From Hygrocybe punicea (taxonomy: Eukaryota; Basidiomycota; Agaricomycetes; Agaricales; Hygrophoraceae), in assembly GCA_963556145.1 (NCBI GenBank), contig OY744470.1:4588001-4652000 (forward strand): DNA of 64,000 bases, written 5' to 3'. Under the pieces are notes generated by a model. The model saw only the letters and a list, made by a program, of their open reading frames with translations. It did not search any database and was not told the DNA's origin. The position numbers and the translations under genes were made by a program. Below, in pieces: positions 53,552 through 63,975 of this stretch (positions are counted from its first letter, which is position 1; the number at the start of each line of letters is the position of its first letter).

Positions 53552-54062
53552 TTAATTAATTGATTAATGTTTGTAATCAACTATAGAGCCAAATTCTGCA
53601 TTTCTGCTCTTTTCTTTTTGAAAAAAATCACAAATAAACTAGATTTTTCGAATTTTGTCCACAAATATTTTCAGGAATACAGGATTTATCTTGAGGTCAT
53701 AAGAACTCACAAAATGCTCTAATGGACAAGAAAAAGTATTTGTATCACACGAATTTGAGCGAAAAAGGCAGTTGTCACGCTCAGTCACATGTGAGTTGCC
53801 CCATTTTTTTTGGTTCACTTTCGGTCGGATACCACTGACTTAGGTAGGGGCAGGCCCCAAACGATTCCGGCACCCCGTTTCAGACCAAAATGACGTCCCG
53901 GTAAGGGGAACGGCCACGCACAGAATCTGTGCCCCCTTGATATTTTTTTTCTCTCTTTTGCACGGGTACAATTTACTTAGGTTCACACAGGCTCCAAACG
54001 ATTCCGGCACCCCATTTCCGACTAAAACAACGAGTCTAGGCGAGGGGAACAGCCACACACGG
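53552..54062 (+). repeat. second and third copies of the 52250-52660 body
   Basis: 53552-53940 repeats 52250-52660 in direct orientation (GAGCCAAATTCTGCATTTCT, GATTCCGGCACCCCGTTTC). A third partial copy of the GATTCCGGCACCCC part lies at 53999-54062. Satellite units separate the first two. Confidence 0.85.
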
Positions 54063-54286
54063 AACAACCTCAAGCACCCCGCATTTCCATCCACCAGGAC
54101 GCCCCACCCCACCCCATCCTGTTTGCGACCACCCAGCTAGTCTACACCCCCATGTTGCATAAGTTATAGCAGTTCTTAACATTCAAGTTAACAGAAATGC
54201 ACCCATGTTCATATAAATTAAAAATATGTACAAAAAATATGAAAAGATGATGGTTTCAAGAAGAAAAAAATTCAAGCAGGCTGATC

Positions 54287-55530
54287 TTAGTTATTATTGA
54301 TGGCATCTTCAACCGCATTCTCGTCATCGTCATCCTCGTCATCAGTGAAAGCCATTCCCCTTTTTCTAATCTTTGAGGATACCTCCTGTTGAAGACGTTG
54401 GGTCTTCAACAACGTTTTTGATGCCTCCTTAACCAAGCCAGCCCAGATATCAGTCAAAATATGCAAGGGTAGTTAGCCTACATACCTGGGCAAACCTATC
54501 ATCGATGAGAGCTAAGGTGTGAAGTACGATTCCAAGTTTGAAGGTTTTATCATCCTTGGCAGAAAATGCACGAAATGACACTCGAACATCCACTATCACG
54601 CCTGGAAAAAAACTGGTTGGTGCTATACGTCCATATCTACACATTTTGACCCGTGAGTTTTTCTCGGTAGAGTCAATATCATATGCTCACTTGGTTTTGT
54701 TCTCAGGCGTTATCTGTCTTGTGAAGTAACCAACATTGTTGGAGGCAACGTGCAAGTATCGGCTTTGATCGACTGAGGCTAAAACTCCGTCAGGATCCAC
54801 AAGAGGATCAAAGGGAACGACATTTGATCGGTTGGCAAATTTGGCACTGGTGAAGTATCTGTTGTCTGCCTCAATAGTTTTGTAACCCGCAAAAGTTCCA
54901 GGCATCCAGGGATGTAGTTTGGAAAGACGAACGTCTTTGGAAAATATGGAGTGGATAGCTTGGATGCCATCCAGTGCCAGGTCGAACTGAGGGGAATTCA
55001 GCCCTGTCAATACAACATGCTGCCGGAGAAATTTGATGCTGGACCCCTTGCTACCAATAATCTCAAGATAAACTTCAGATCTTCGCATATTGGCTAGTAC
55101 TCACCTTGGAAGTCGGTGAATTGGAGGTAAGTTACTCTCTACAATAATTCCAGTGAGACGAAAGACAACTTCCTCCATCTCACCGCCATCTATATCTTGG
55201 ACCAGTTCATAGTGCCCCGTTTCTTGATTGTGTTGAGGCTTCGCTTTCAAATATAGACCGTTTTCCTAGTATATTGTTGGCAATTTAACCAAGAAAATAT
55301 TCGTCGGAATACATGCCTTATTAAATACACCCAGATACTTCTGGCGAGGTTTTCCCTCATATGCCTCAGTAGAGAGCGTTTCGAGTACCTTAGCTTTTAT
55401 TGAGGAGCATATGAGCTGTAATAACTGTAGCTCATAAGAGTTCTCTTACCAGCTGCAGTATACTGATAGAATTGATTCATCGTAGTTGGTTGCTGGTAGA
55501 ATTCAAAGAGGATAACTTGTGTACGGTATA
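54287..55530 (-). CDS. Agaricomycete-type hypothetical protein, multi-exon
   Basis: Minus-strand exons include 55088-54687 (SEVYLEIIGSKGSSIKFLRQ, AIHSIFSKDVRLSKLHPWMP, SQYLHVASNNVGYFTRQITP-like), 54644-54480 (RIAPTSFFPGVIVDVRVSFR, KLGIVLHTLALIDDRFAQ) and a final exon ending in MAFTDDEDDDDENAVEDAIN before TAA at 54287. The block YLHVASNNVGYFTR followed by P-x-x-F-x-x-G-x-I-V-D-V-x-V-S-F resembles a recurrent, uncharacterised, multi-copy gene family of mushroom-forming fungi. The function is unknown. The acidic tail and an upstream coiled segment (LKTQRLQQEVSSKIRKR) are the only physical hints. Upstream exons beyond 55100 are uncertain. Confidence 0.55.
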
Positions 55531-55937
55531 TTAAGATTAGTAGTTCTTGGCTGTTTCTGATGCAAGTGTCAGAAATCTAACTATATTCAGGTAAACCGTC
55601 CTGTTTGTGTCTTAGTGTTGCCGGTGTTTTGGTGTTCCGTACTGCCGGTGTTGGCGTTCGGGGTGTTCGGATGTTTGGATGTCCAGGTATTTGGATGTTC
55701 TGATATTGAGAGTGACATCATTGTGTCTTTTGTGGGCAAATTATCTATTGCATTTGATATTTATGGCTTCTTACCGAGGTAACAAGGCACAAAAAATAAC
55801 ACAGAACAGAATGTAATTTTCTTTTCTAGATTCTAATATATGAGAAAGGCGTTCCTGATTCATACCGTTAATGTCGACGAATATCAGGTTTTGTTGGAAC
55901 ACCTTTTTTTCTTCGTGTTTGTCCTTCTTACCAACAT
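55531..55937. other. intergenic, possible promoter region
   Basis: Contains GTTCCGTACTGCCGGTGTTG and TTCGGATGTTTGGATGTCC micro-repeats (about 55630-55700). It separates two genes that are transcribed away from each other. No core promoter motif is assigned. Confidence 0.35.
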
Positions 55938-57973
55938 GCCCCCGAAAAAGTGTTCCAGTGTTGGGTCTTCTCCACCTGCTCTGTATTCATCTTCCCTTTA
56001 TTCAGCTCCCCAATTCACTTATCTTTGTACTGGTTTAGCAGGCAAGGCAGTACTCATGCTTGAAAAAAAAAGCCGGTGTATGTTTACAGCGACATCGAGG
56101 AGATGTGGGTGCTTCTTTGTTACTTGAAACAGTCTGATTTCTGATGTCTCACCCAGTGATGGCGAAAGTGAGGAGGCCACACAGTGAGTATGGTTTATCT
56201 GCAATTTGACCGATTTATTTAACTCACTTGAATGATTTATTAGAGAGGATAAAACTCCCTCACCGATTCCCAAGCCGAAGGGATCAGCTAAGCGGTTTGT
56301 AATCATTTTTGATCAAGTGGAATGACTTGTCTTATTATTATGCGTTACACAGGGGCATCTCAACCACCAAGAGTACTCCTCGTTCTGCGAAAAAAGCTCG
56401 AGTTGCTTCTCCAGAAATCTCCCAAGAAGAAGACATGCTGTATGTGACTTTGCATCATTTCGACCGTTGAATGATTGATGTTGAAAGATACTTCAATAGT
56501 TCATCGAAGCCCCAAACAAAGTATTGCTCACCAGTGTTCCACACACCTTACCCGTCACTAATACGTCAGTTGGTCCAACAGGTCTCTTCAAAAGGCGTCT
56601 TCTCAAAAGGTCTTTCATACAAGAGCCGATTCCCCTGAAGAGGATGTTTTTCGGTAAAAGACAGTCCTTAATTTGAGAAGCATCCATTCATCTCATGCTT
56701 ACTAGTTCGTCCCCATCTAAGAAAGTCAAGAAAGAGGGGGAAGGAATGGTATATTTTGATGACTTTCCTGAATTGTAGGTGTTTTCCGACTTGCATTATT
56801 ATATCATAAATCTCACATTTTACTCTGCTAGCCGAAGCTTCGTCAAGTCCGGTGCTGGTCCTGTCGAATGTGAAGTTCTCTTTCCAGAACTAATGGACCC
56901 CATGTTGAAGGACACGTATAGGAATCTCCCTGCTCTTCGGTGAGCATCAACCGTTTTGTTTTTGTATTGTTTTTATGATTGACTGTGCTGGATTTAGCAA
57001 AGGGACTCTGGTCACTGCCAATGCTGGTATTGATCCCATTGAACCATTTTTGCTTAGCAACGTTCCAACAATCTTTCCCTCAGCAAATATGAAGTATGTC
57101 TCTTGCTTACTTTGATCATGAGCTGTGGTTCAAACTGTAACTGCGTACCTAGGCTTCTTTTCGAGGCCATCACCTTTACTAGGTCCGGTGTGGTGTGTTC
57201 ATGAATCCGTCCAGAGCATCCCCACATGTCGTCAAGACCAACCCAGTATCGGAAAGTGCACGATCTGTGGAGTATGCTAGCCAGGCTGGCTCATACGGAT
57301 TCAATCCTTATATCGTTTTCACCTCCGTTTTGCTTGTGACCAGTTCCAACTTGACATCTGAACCTGTTGGGATTTTCCGGCAGATCAGCGGACTGATGTG
57401 CACTCAGGAGTGGGAGAGGTTCTGCGCCTTTTTCTGCATGGTATTCAAGGTTCCTGAGCTGAGGGCTCAAATATTTGAGGGTTCGGTGGTGATTAGCACT
57501 CGTGCTAAACAAAAAGACAGGGATGACGGTAAGTACCAGTCACATCCTATTGCATTCGAGATCTTCTAATAACTTAGTCATTGTTCAGCTGGATCTACAG
57601 GAAATAACATTGCGAAACTACTGGCCAGAAAGAAATCAGCCGCCAATCAGTCTCCGGTGAAAGCCATGTCATCTAATAGTAGGGCAGTGAAAGGTGCATT
57701 GAACTTCGAGGACCAAGGTGAGTAAAATTCGATTGGTTAGTTTTCGATGGTCTGAGGAAGTTGCCAGTTCCGGTATATGACGGCATGAATGGCATGGTGA
57801 ATTTTACCAGGCTCGATCACCTTCCGTCTGACTTGAAGTTGTGGGAGGACGACTTGGTGGGAAAGATTTGTCTGGTTGGGTACACGGCGAATAGCTGGAT
57901 CCCCAAGGACAATGTGACCAAGCAGCTCTCCCTAAATATCCAGTGGGCCATAGTTTTAGCCAAGGAGGAGTAG
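55938..57973 (+). CDS. copy B of cassette gene 1, unknown function
   Basis: The likely start is MPPKKCSSVGSSPPALYSSS at 55938. Many short exons follow: SDGESEEATQ, DKTPSPIPKPKGSAKR, STTKSTPRSAKKARVASPEI, TNTSVGPTGLFKRRLLKRSF, SPSKKVKKEGEGMVYFDDFP, SFVKSGAGPVECEVLFPELM, then the conserved block SARSVEYASQAGSYGFNPYI, EPVGIFRQISGLMCTQEWER and the C-terminal LPVPVYDGMNGMVNF with LVGKICLVGYTANSWIPKDN and SLNIQWAIVLAKEE. The N-terminal half is basic and Ser/Pro-rich (nuclear type); the C-terminus resembles a repeated Agaricomycete domain with a VPVYD...VVGYT...NIQWV pattern, function unknown. Intron phases were not all checked. It converges on the TET/JBP gene. Copy A is split in two. Confidence 0.6.
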
Positions 57974-58039
57974 AGCCGTCAGCTTCGGTGAAAATTTTTT
58001 TACATGATTATTCTGAATCTGTAGGGTTGTTTGAAAACC

Positions 58040-58375
58040 CAATATACCGTTTTGTTGCCTGGTTTTGAACACAAGTTCAGCTTGTTTGTTAATGACCGAA
58101 CTTGCATGGGTGAAAAAGTTTTTCCATGCCTTACTTGAGTTTTTTACCGTCCTTGTGAAATTTTTTTCCACACATTACTTTAATTCGTTACAAGTTTCTA
58201 ATCCAATATACCGGGTTTATTATCTGATTTTGAACACAACTTCAGCTTGTTTGTTAAAAGATCGAACTTTCATGGGTGAAAAAGTTTTTCCAAGCCTTAC
58301 TTGAGTTTGTTACCGTCCTGGTGAATTTCTTTTTCCACACATTACTTTAATTCGTTACGAAGTTCCAAAACACAT
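58040..58375. repeat. two direct repeats of about 180 bp, copy B
   Basis: Counterpart of 31795-32110, between the convergent 3' ends of the cassette genes. Confidence 0.75.
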
Positions 58376-59241
58376 AAACAGCTTGTCATTCTACTGCCCC
58401 AGCAGTTCTTTAAGAGTACTAAACAGTCCAAGTCCCATTTCCCATCTAGTTGCGCCTTCTTTCTCTAACTCAGCCCTAGCCCACTTTTTCGAAGCCAGAA
58501 ATGCAGTAACACTCTGGAACCCATACTCCACCCATCTAAACAAGCCCCCTGCCGTGTACTGTGTGAAGGACATCCTTGTTTCTCCCGATTGAATTGAGGT
58601 GTTGGAGTGGTGGAGGACGGCGGAAGGAATAATGGCAGTGGTCCCAGCGGGAAACTCAATAACCATCTTCAAATCCCAAAGGATGAGATGGCCCCCAAGT
58701 GTCAGATCAAAGTCGCCCAGTGGGGTGATGGAGCACATCCCAAAAGACAAATTCTTGAAGTCGATGTGGTCGAAGCATACCGTCTGTGGTCCGAAATTGA
58801 ACGTGCTGGTTGACCATATGCTGTTGTCGAATGTCCTTGCCAACTCGGGATACCTCTCGTACAGTGCTCCCATTTTTTCCTTGTAATACGAATACAACTT
58901 TGGCATCCACGTCGAAAATGCTCCTGATGCAAATCCTGCAAATCCCCTAATTGCAGGGTGATTAATGAGCATCATGAGGATTTTGCTATCCTTAGCGCTA
59001 TTGCAAAGGTTCCCAGGCGTCTACTCAGGGAAGGAATCAGTAGATGAATCGGCAATACAAAAATGGAGTTTGCCTTCTGTCCCCCCCCATATGATGCCGC
59101 GTGGCTTAGCACATAGAAAACGCCGCGTCTATGACTCTCTTGGGTGACTGAGAAGCTAGCTAACGTCCTAGCATGGGCCATGGCTTCCGCAGCGTCTCGA
59201 TGCATCGTCTGACCTAGCTCACCATCCGGTCGACCTACCGT

Positions 59242-59396
59242 TGGAGTGGTAGCGAGTGCCTGGTCACGTGATGAGGCTCCCACGGTTTGTTGTAGATAGA
59301 TCCCTGTCAGTAGTCAGTCCGAATCCATCCTTCCTCGCCAGCTCTTCTGCGAGATTCTCCAGCTAGCCCTCGGAGCGGTACCTCCGTACCGCTCCA
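59242..59396 (+). repeat. 5' LTR (155 bp)
   Basis: It ends in a perfect hairpin one base from the boundary: GGAGCGGTAC, loop CTCC, GTACCGCTCC (59372-59395). Confidence 0.95.
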
Positions 59397-59399
59397 ACG

Positions 59400-59424
59400 T
59401 GGTGATGAGAGCGGATTCGAACCC
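59400..59424 (+). promoter_or_regulatory. primer binding site
   Basis: Three bases after the LTR, TGGTGATGAGAGC and then GGATTCGAACC are complementary to a tRNA 3' end (CCA tail, acceptor stem and T-loop GGTTCGAATCC). The tRNA identity is not assigned. Confidence 0.8.
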
Positions 59425-59618
59425 AGCTTCTGTCTTCAGCGATTTTCAGCGACTTCCAGCGACTTCCAGTGATTTTTCAGCACCCCAGCGATTTTCCGAG
59501 TACAGAGCACAGAGCACAGAGCACCGCGCACCGAGCAGTTCCCCGAGCACCAAGTGATTTTCCGAGCACCAAACGATTTTCTGAGCATCAAACATTCTCA
59601 TTTCCTCGACCTACACAA

Positions 59619-61580
59619 ATGACTACGAAAAAGAAGCAAAAAGAACGAGCAAAGAAGGAAAAAACGCGGCGGAAAACCAGTACAAAAAACGAACCACAAA
59701 CCACACCACCAACGGCCCATGCCAACCACACGCAGCCCACAGCGACGTGGACCCCATTGAGAGCAACCACGACGCTCACTGCCCCAGTGCCCGGCAACGT
59801 CACTCCAGCACCTCCCAGCACTTCCGAGCGCGAGCGCTCGACAGCCCTGCCACCCCACCTTGCTGGTCCCAACCACGTCAAGCCAAAAGCGAGGCACAGG
59901 CCCCGAAACTCACCACCATCACCGTCCCACAACGCCAACCACCTCGAAACCGAACATGGACGCGAGTGCCGAACGTCCACATCACTCGCCACCCCCAGCC
60001 CCAAACACCCTGGAGCAGAGCGCGGCCGTGAGCTCACTACAAAAAAACCCAACCCCAACGCAAAACCAACCACCACTTCCGTGGCAACCCAGCAACAGCC
60101 GTCCACCAGCACCTCTGCATCAAGTCAAACGGCCCCATCCACGCGCGAAAACGCGTCCCCGCACGGCCCAACACGCCTACCATCGCCAGAAGCAGCGGCA
60201 ACCGCCTTGGACGACGCCTCGTCGTCGAATACTACCCCAACGCGAACCACCGCGCCCGAAACTCAATGAGAGTCGCGTCACGCACCCACGTCGACCCCAA
60301 ACGCACCGTTCCCGCTGCAAAACGCGTCCGAACGCGTCTCAAGTCCTACCCCGGCCCCAAAGCCCGTGCCCGTGCAACGGAACACGCCCAAACGCGCCCT
60401 AGACCCCGTTTCCCCCCCAGGTACACACCCACACACGCCCACGCCGGCCCAGAGTCACGACGTCGCCCCCAGGAAGTCGCAAGCGCGAGCCCCACGGCCG
60501 GACGACGTCGAAACGCGAGCCGACGCATACACGAAGAACGGGGAGACAGAGACGACGAGGGCAGCCGAGATACGCGACGAACTCCCAGCGACGAACAAAG
60601 ATACGCGCCGAGACGACGGAACAGGCCAACGGAGAACCACGAAGGGCTCGATTCGCATGTCCACCCCCACCTTCGTGAGTTTACCACCACGCACGCCTGC
60701 CCCTACGCGATTCGACTGGGCCGACGAAGCCGCCGCATCCCTCGCCTACCCTGACCCAAAAGCAAACCCCCAACGCGGGCGTCCCGTCCCCACACCGTAC
60801 CGCGCTTCCACCATCCACCAAACGCGTCATGGAGACCCACACGGCCAGTCGTGGCCTCTGGCATCCGAGATCGCGGAGTTCCTTGCAGGAGAGAACCGAG
60901 ACAAAGTGGATGGCGTTGCGAGGCGAGACATCAAAGGGCAAGGCGAGGGAACACGACCATACGTGAGCAAGGAGGAGGAAACACGTACGGGGGACGCACC
61001 TCAGTTCCAACACGCGACCACACGCGAAGCAGACCCACCTAGGCCCGCAAAACGATACGCCGACGTGTCTACACAAACAGAGCCCGTGGAGACAGCGCCA
61101 GCAACACGCTGCACCAATATTCCTGCCCCGAAAACTCAAGCCGTCCCCGCGTTCAACATTCCCCGCCAAAACCTTGCTTGGCGCAACACCCGCCCTGCCT
61201 GCAACACTACGTGGCGACCGAACAGCATCCCTGCCGCTATCCACCTCAGGACACGAAACCCGTGGTCCACACTTCGCTACCGCAATCACCGCATTCAACC
61301 ACACCCATACCAATCTTGTGCGAGACACCCCGTATATCAACTTCCACCTCAGCGCCGATCATACCCTGCATATTTTGACAGTTCCGCTCATCGACTGCAA
61401 CCCCACCGCCTTTCCACTGCCTCTATGCAAAACTCATCGAGATCTCTGGCTTGTGCCCATCATGTTTCTCCTGCCTTTTCCCATCCCTCTGTTTCTTATC
61501 CATTGGTTTCTGGACAAGTTCCCATTCCCTTTGATCCCAGTCTTGGACTTCCTTTGCTAGACCCTAGTGGAGTAGACTAG
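59619..61580 (+). CDS. Gag-like low-complexity ORF with one internal TGA
   Basis: The frame opens at MTTKKKQKERAKKEKTRRKT, a basic patch, and continues as a Thr/Pro/Arg/Ser-rich chain. A TGA stands at 60267-60269 (CAA TGA GAG), and the same frame then stays open to SGQVPIPFDPSLGLPLLDPS and a stop at 61580, 654 codons in total including the TGA. This is either a single nonsense mutation or a read-through stop of the gag-pol kind. A shorter frame at 60266-60754 starts on the overlapping ATGA. No CCHC knuckle or RT motif is visible. An in-frame ATG at 59469 is possible, but the later one has the better context. Confidence 0.55.
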
Positions 61581-61679
61581 CTTGGTTGTTTTTGGTCTGT
61601 CTTTCAGTCTGTTTTCCCCCTTTTCTTTTCCTCTTTCCCCCCTGTTTCGAGTCTTTGATAGCGACGAGGACGTCGCTAT

Positions 61680-61691
61680 GAGGAAGGGGGG
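61680..61691 (+). promoter_or_regulatory. polypurine tract
   Basis: GAGGAAGGGGGG ends four bases before the 3' LTR, the expected place for plus-strand priming. Confidence 0.75.
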
Positions 61692-61695
61692 CACT

Positions 61696-61850
61696 TGGAG
61701 TGGTAGCGAGTGCCTGGTCACGTGATGAGGCTCCCACGGTTTGTTGTAGATAGATCCCTGTCAGTAGTCAGTCCGAATCCATCCTTCCTCGCCAGCTCTT
61801 CTGCGAGATTCTCCAGCTAGCCCTCGGAGCGGTACCTCCGTACCGCTCCA
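61696..61850 (+). repeat. 3' LTR (155 bp)
   Basis: Same sequence as the 5' LTR as far as I can see, which indicates recent insertion. Confidence 0.95.
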
Positions 61851-61854
61851 CCGT

Positions 61855-62000
61855 GACAACTATCAAAAGACCTTCTTGGTTTTCAATAGGAAATGACTCT
61901 CTATTATTGTATCATTAGCTTTTATCACCAGTAATGGGAATGAGACTTACTTTCCGTCCCAATGGTGTAGGGTAAATTTGAATATGGAGTCGGAACCCAC
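61855..62000 (-). other. junction of TET/JBP copy B exons 1-2
   Basis: GTAAGT donor of intron 1 on the minus strand (about 61950-61945) and the TAG acceptor near 61901, as in copy A (33064-33015). Confidence 0.6.
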
Positions 62001-62559
62001 CATTTCCTCCAATGTAAAGGTCCTATTGTACCCATCCGCGTTGACCATGGTGTAGCCGATTTTTGTAACTGATACTGCATCAACGTCAAGGTTGAGTTGG
62101 GCAGTGACTTTGTTGGCCTCCTTGACGTGTTTTTTGGTGGTGGAAGGACGGACAGTGTAATCACCAAAGGAACGACTACTCCGTTCTTGCTGCCGTTTCA
62201 TTTGTCGTTTTTGTTTACTTCTCAGCTTTCGATATTCGTTTACGGATTTCGCAGGTGGCTGACGAGAAATGGGGGTCGCAGTGGATGATGTGGGTGTCTG
62301 ATGTTCATCGGAGTTGATATCAACATCGGAATCATGATCAGAAGGTGCAGGGGTGTCAGGTTGGTCAGTTTGACATATGGATTGGAAGGGGTAGTCCTCT
62401 GTGTCGTCCTCCTGGTTGCTGATTTCAGATTGGACCGCATTGCCCAGTAATTGTTCAAAATTAAAAGAATTATTATTCGCCATGATGGCCTGAGTCTGAC
62501 AGATCAAATTCAGCAACTAGCTAGCTAACCCCACTGAAATATATATTAATGTTTACCAT

Positions 62560-63400
62560 TGAACGGGTTTGCATGGTGTTAGTTCAGCGGTCCAGCTTGA
62601 ACACTCGAAAAATATATATGTCACATGACCATCAATTGGTGACGTGTTGACGGTTGACTCGTGCCCACTATCGCGACCATGAAATGACGATAACAGTAAC
62701 GACGATGATGCCGAGGACAATGAGGGCAAGCACAACAGTGACAACGACGACCACCACTACCTCAAAATGCTACGACACCATGGCCACCACAAAAACGATG
62801 ACTCTCCTTCCTCTACCCCCTCCCCTCGCCCTCTCTCCCTCGCCCTCCATCTCCCTCTCCCTCTCCCTCTCCCTCTCCCTCTCCCTCTCCCTCTCCCTTC
62901 TCCCTTTCCCTCTCCATCTTTCTCCCACTCTCCCACTCTCCCACTCTCTTCTTTTGCTAATCTCATTCACCATCTCCTTAATTTTTATTATGTTTTAATA
63001 CTTAATTATCAATTTGTACACGAAAAAAATGACATGGACGATGACTGTGACTAAGAACTCACCATCGATATTCCGAGTCAGACTGCACCCTCTGTAACCT
63101 CACGAACACAGCGCCAATGTCAATCGACATGGCTGTGCACATTCGCGAGGATAGATGGGTTGCAAGCTGGCATTACAGTTCTCAGCGTGACTCCCTGTCA
63201 TCGGCGCGTTGACATTGGCAAGGGCGTGGTGTGTGTGCCACAGCTGTGCAGGGTTAGGCCTGCACCCCAAGACACCTGTTGCATCAACATTGATGAGGTC
63301 CGATGACAACCCGGGCTGAAGTCTTTGATGGGTCCAGTGAGACTGCGTTCAAAATTAAGTTCACTTTCACTGGGTGCCCCATTTTCAGTTTGCGGACAAG
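62560..63400. other. non-coding flank of cassette copy B
   Basis: Collinear with 33700-34490. It contains the CTCCCT tract 62828-62905, longer and more regular than in copy A. No gene. Confidence 0.6.
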
Positions 63401-63575
63401 TCTCAAGGAAGATCCGACAAAGTCCCGGTCTCGAGTCTTCGAAGGGTTCAGAGAGACTGCCCTATTGTTTTTTGGGTGCCCATCTGCAGTCTACCGACAG
63501 TTCTCAAGGGAGGTCCGACAAAGTCCCGGTCTCGAGTCTTCGAAGGGTCCAGAAAGACTGTCCGCAACAGCAGAC
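63400..63575. repeat. tandem duplication of about 100 bp, copy B
   Basis: Counterpart of 34495-34665, with ACAAAGTCCCGGTCTCGAGT at about 63418 and 63517. Confidence 0.8.
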
Positions 63576-63582
63576 ATTCAAA

Positions 63583-63975
63583 GGGTGGAAGCGAACCGTG
63601 CACAGACTGCACGATTACGACTCCCGTGGCGCAGATCGCCCCCTCCGGTGAAAAACGTTGGGGACTGGAGGAGGGCCGTGCACAGACTGCATGTCCACGC
63701 CCTCCGTGGCCCAGACGGCCATTCCCCACTTCAATTTGACAGGGTGGAAGCGAATCGTGCACAGATTGCACGATTACGACTCCCGCGGCGCAGATCGCCC
63801 CCTCCAGTGGAAACGCTGGGGACTGGAGGAGGGCCGTGCACAGACTGCACATCCACGCCCTCCATGGCCCAGATGGCCAATCCCCCGGTCAGAAGGGTGG
63901 AAGCGGATTGCACACAGACTGCGCAATCACGACTTCCACGGCCCAGACGGCCACCCTTCTATGCTACAAAGCTAG
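63583..63975. repeat. hairpin array with CAGAY loops, 3 units
   Basis: Units start at 63583, 63742 and 63895 (159 and 153 bp apart), one more than in copy A. Each carries the GTGCACAGACTGCAC and GGCC-CAGAC-GGCC type hairpins. The array runs to the window edge. Confidence 0.85.

Larger units (their letters stand above)
59242..61850 (+). mobile_element. non-autonomous LTR retroelement (TR-GAG-like), 2609 bp
   Basis: Two 155-bp LTRs (59242-59396, 61696-61850) begin TGGAG and end CTCCA; I see no difference between them. They are flanked by CCGT (59238-59241 and 61851-61854). The empty site is visible in copy A at about 32965 (CTACCGTGACAAC). A primer binding site and a purine tract are present. 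The interior has one long low-complexity coding region and no reverse transcriptase, protease, RNase H or integrase motif, so it must rely on enzymes supplied elsewhere. Confidence 0.93.
58391..62483 (-). pseudogene. TET/JBP-family dioxygenase, copy B (split by LTR element)
   Basis: The gene has the same structure as copy A: exon 1 is 62483-61951, and exon 2 begins near 61900 but is cut at 61854 by a 2.6-kb LTR element and resumes at 59241. The GC-AG intron is 59073-59021 and the last exon ends at 58391. Motifs are intact: GRPDGELGQTMHRDAAEA (Arg where copy A has a stop), SHRRGVFYVLSHAASYGGGQ, RGFAGFASGAFSTWMPKLY, FDHIDFKNLSFG (HxD iron ligands), VLHHSNTSIQ (third iron ligand) and GETRMSFTQYTAGGLFRWV (2-oxoglutarate Arg). 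Without the insertion the product would be about 458 aa. The retroelement enters at codons ACG GTA, so a full message is unlikely unless the element is spliced out. Confidence 0.82.

Noticed and set aside
59400..59424. tRNA-like sequence (GGATTCGAACC)
   Set aside because: It is the primer binding site of the LTR element; no cloverleaf can be formed around it.
59588..60112. 174-codon Val/Gly-rich frame on the minus strand
   Set aside because: Antisense shadow of the retroelement ORF in GC-rich DNA.
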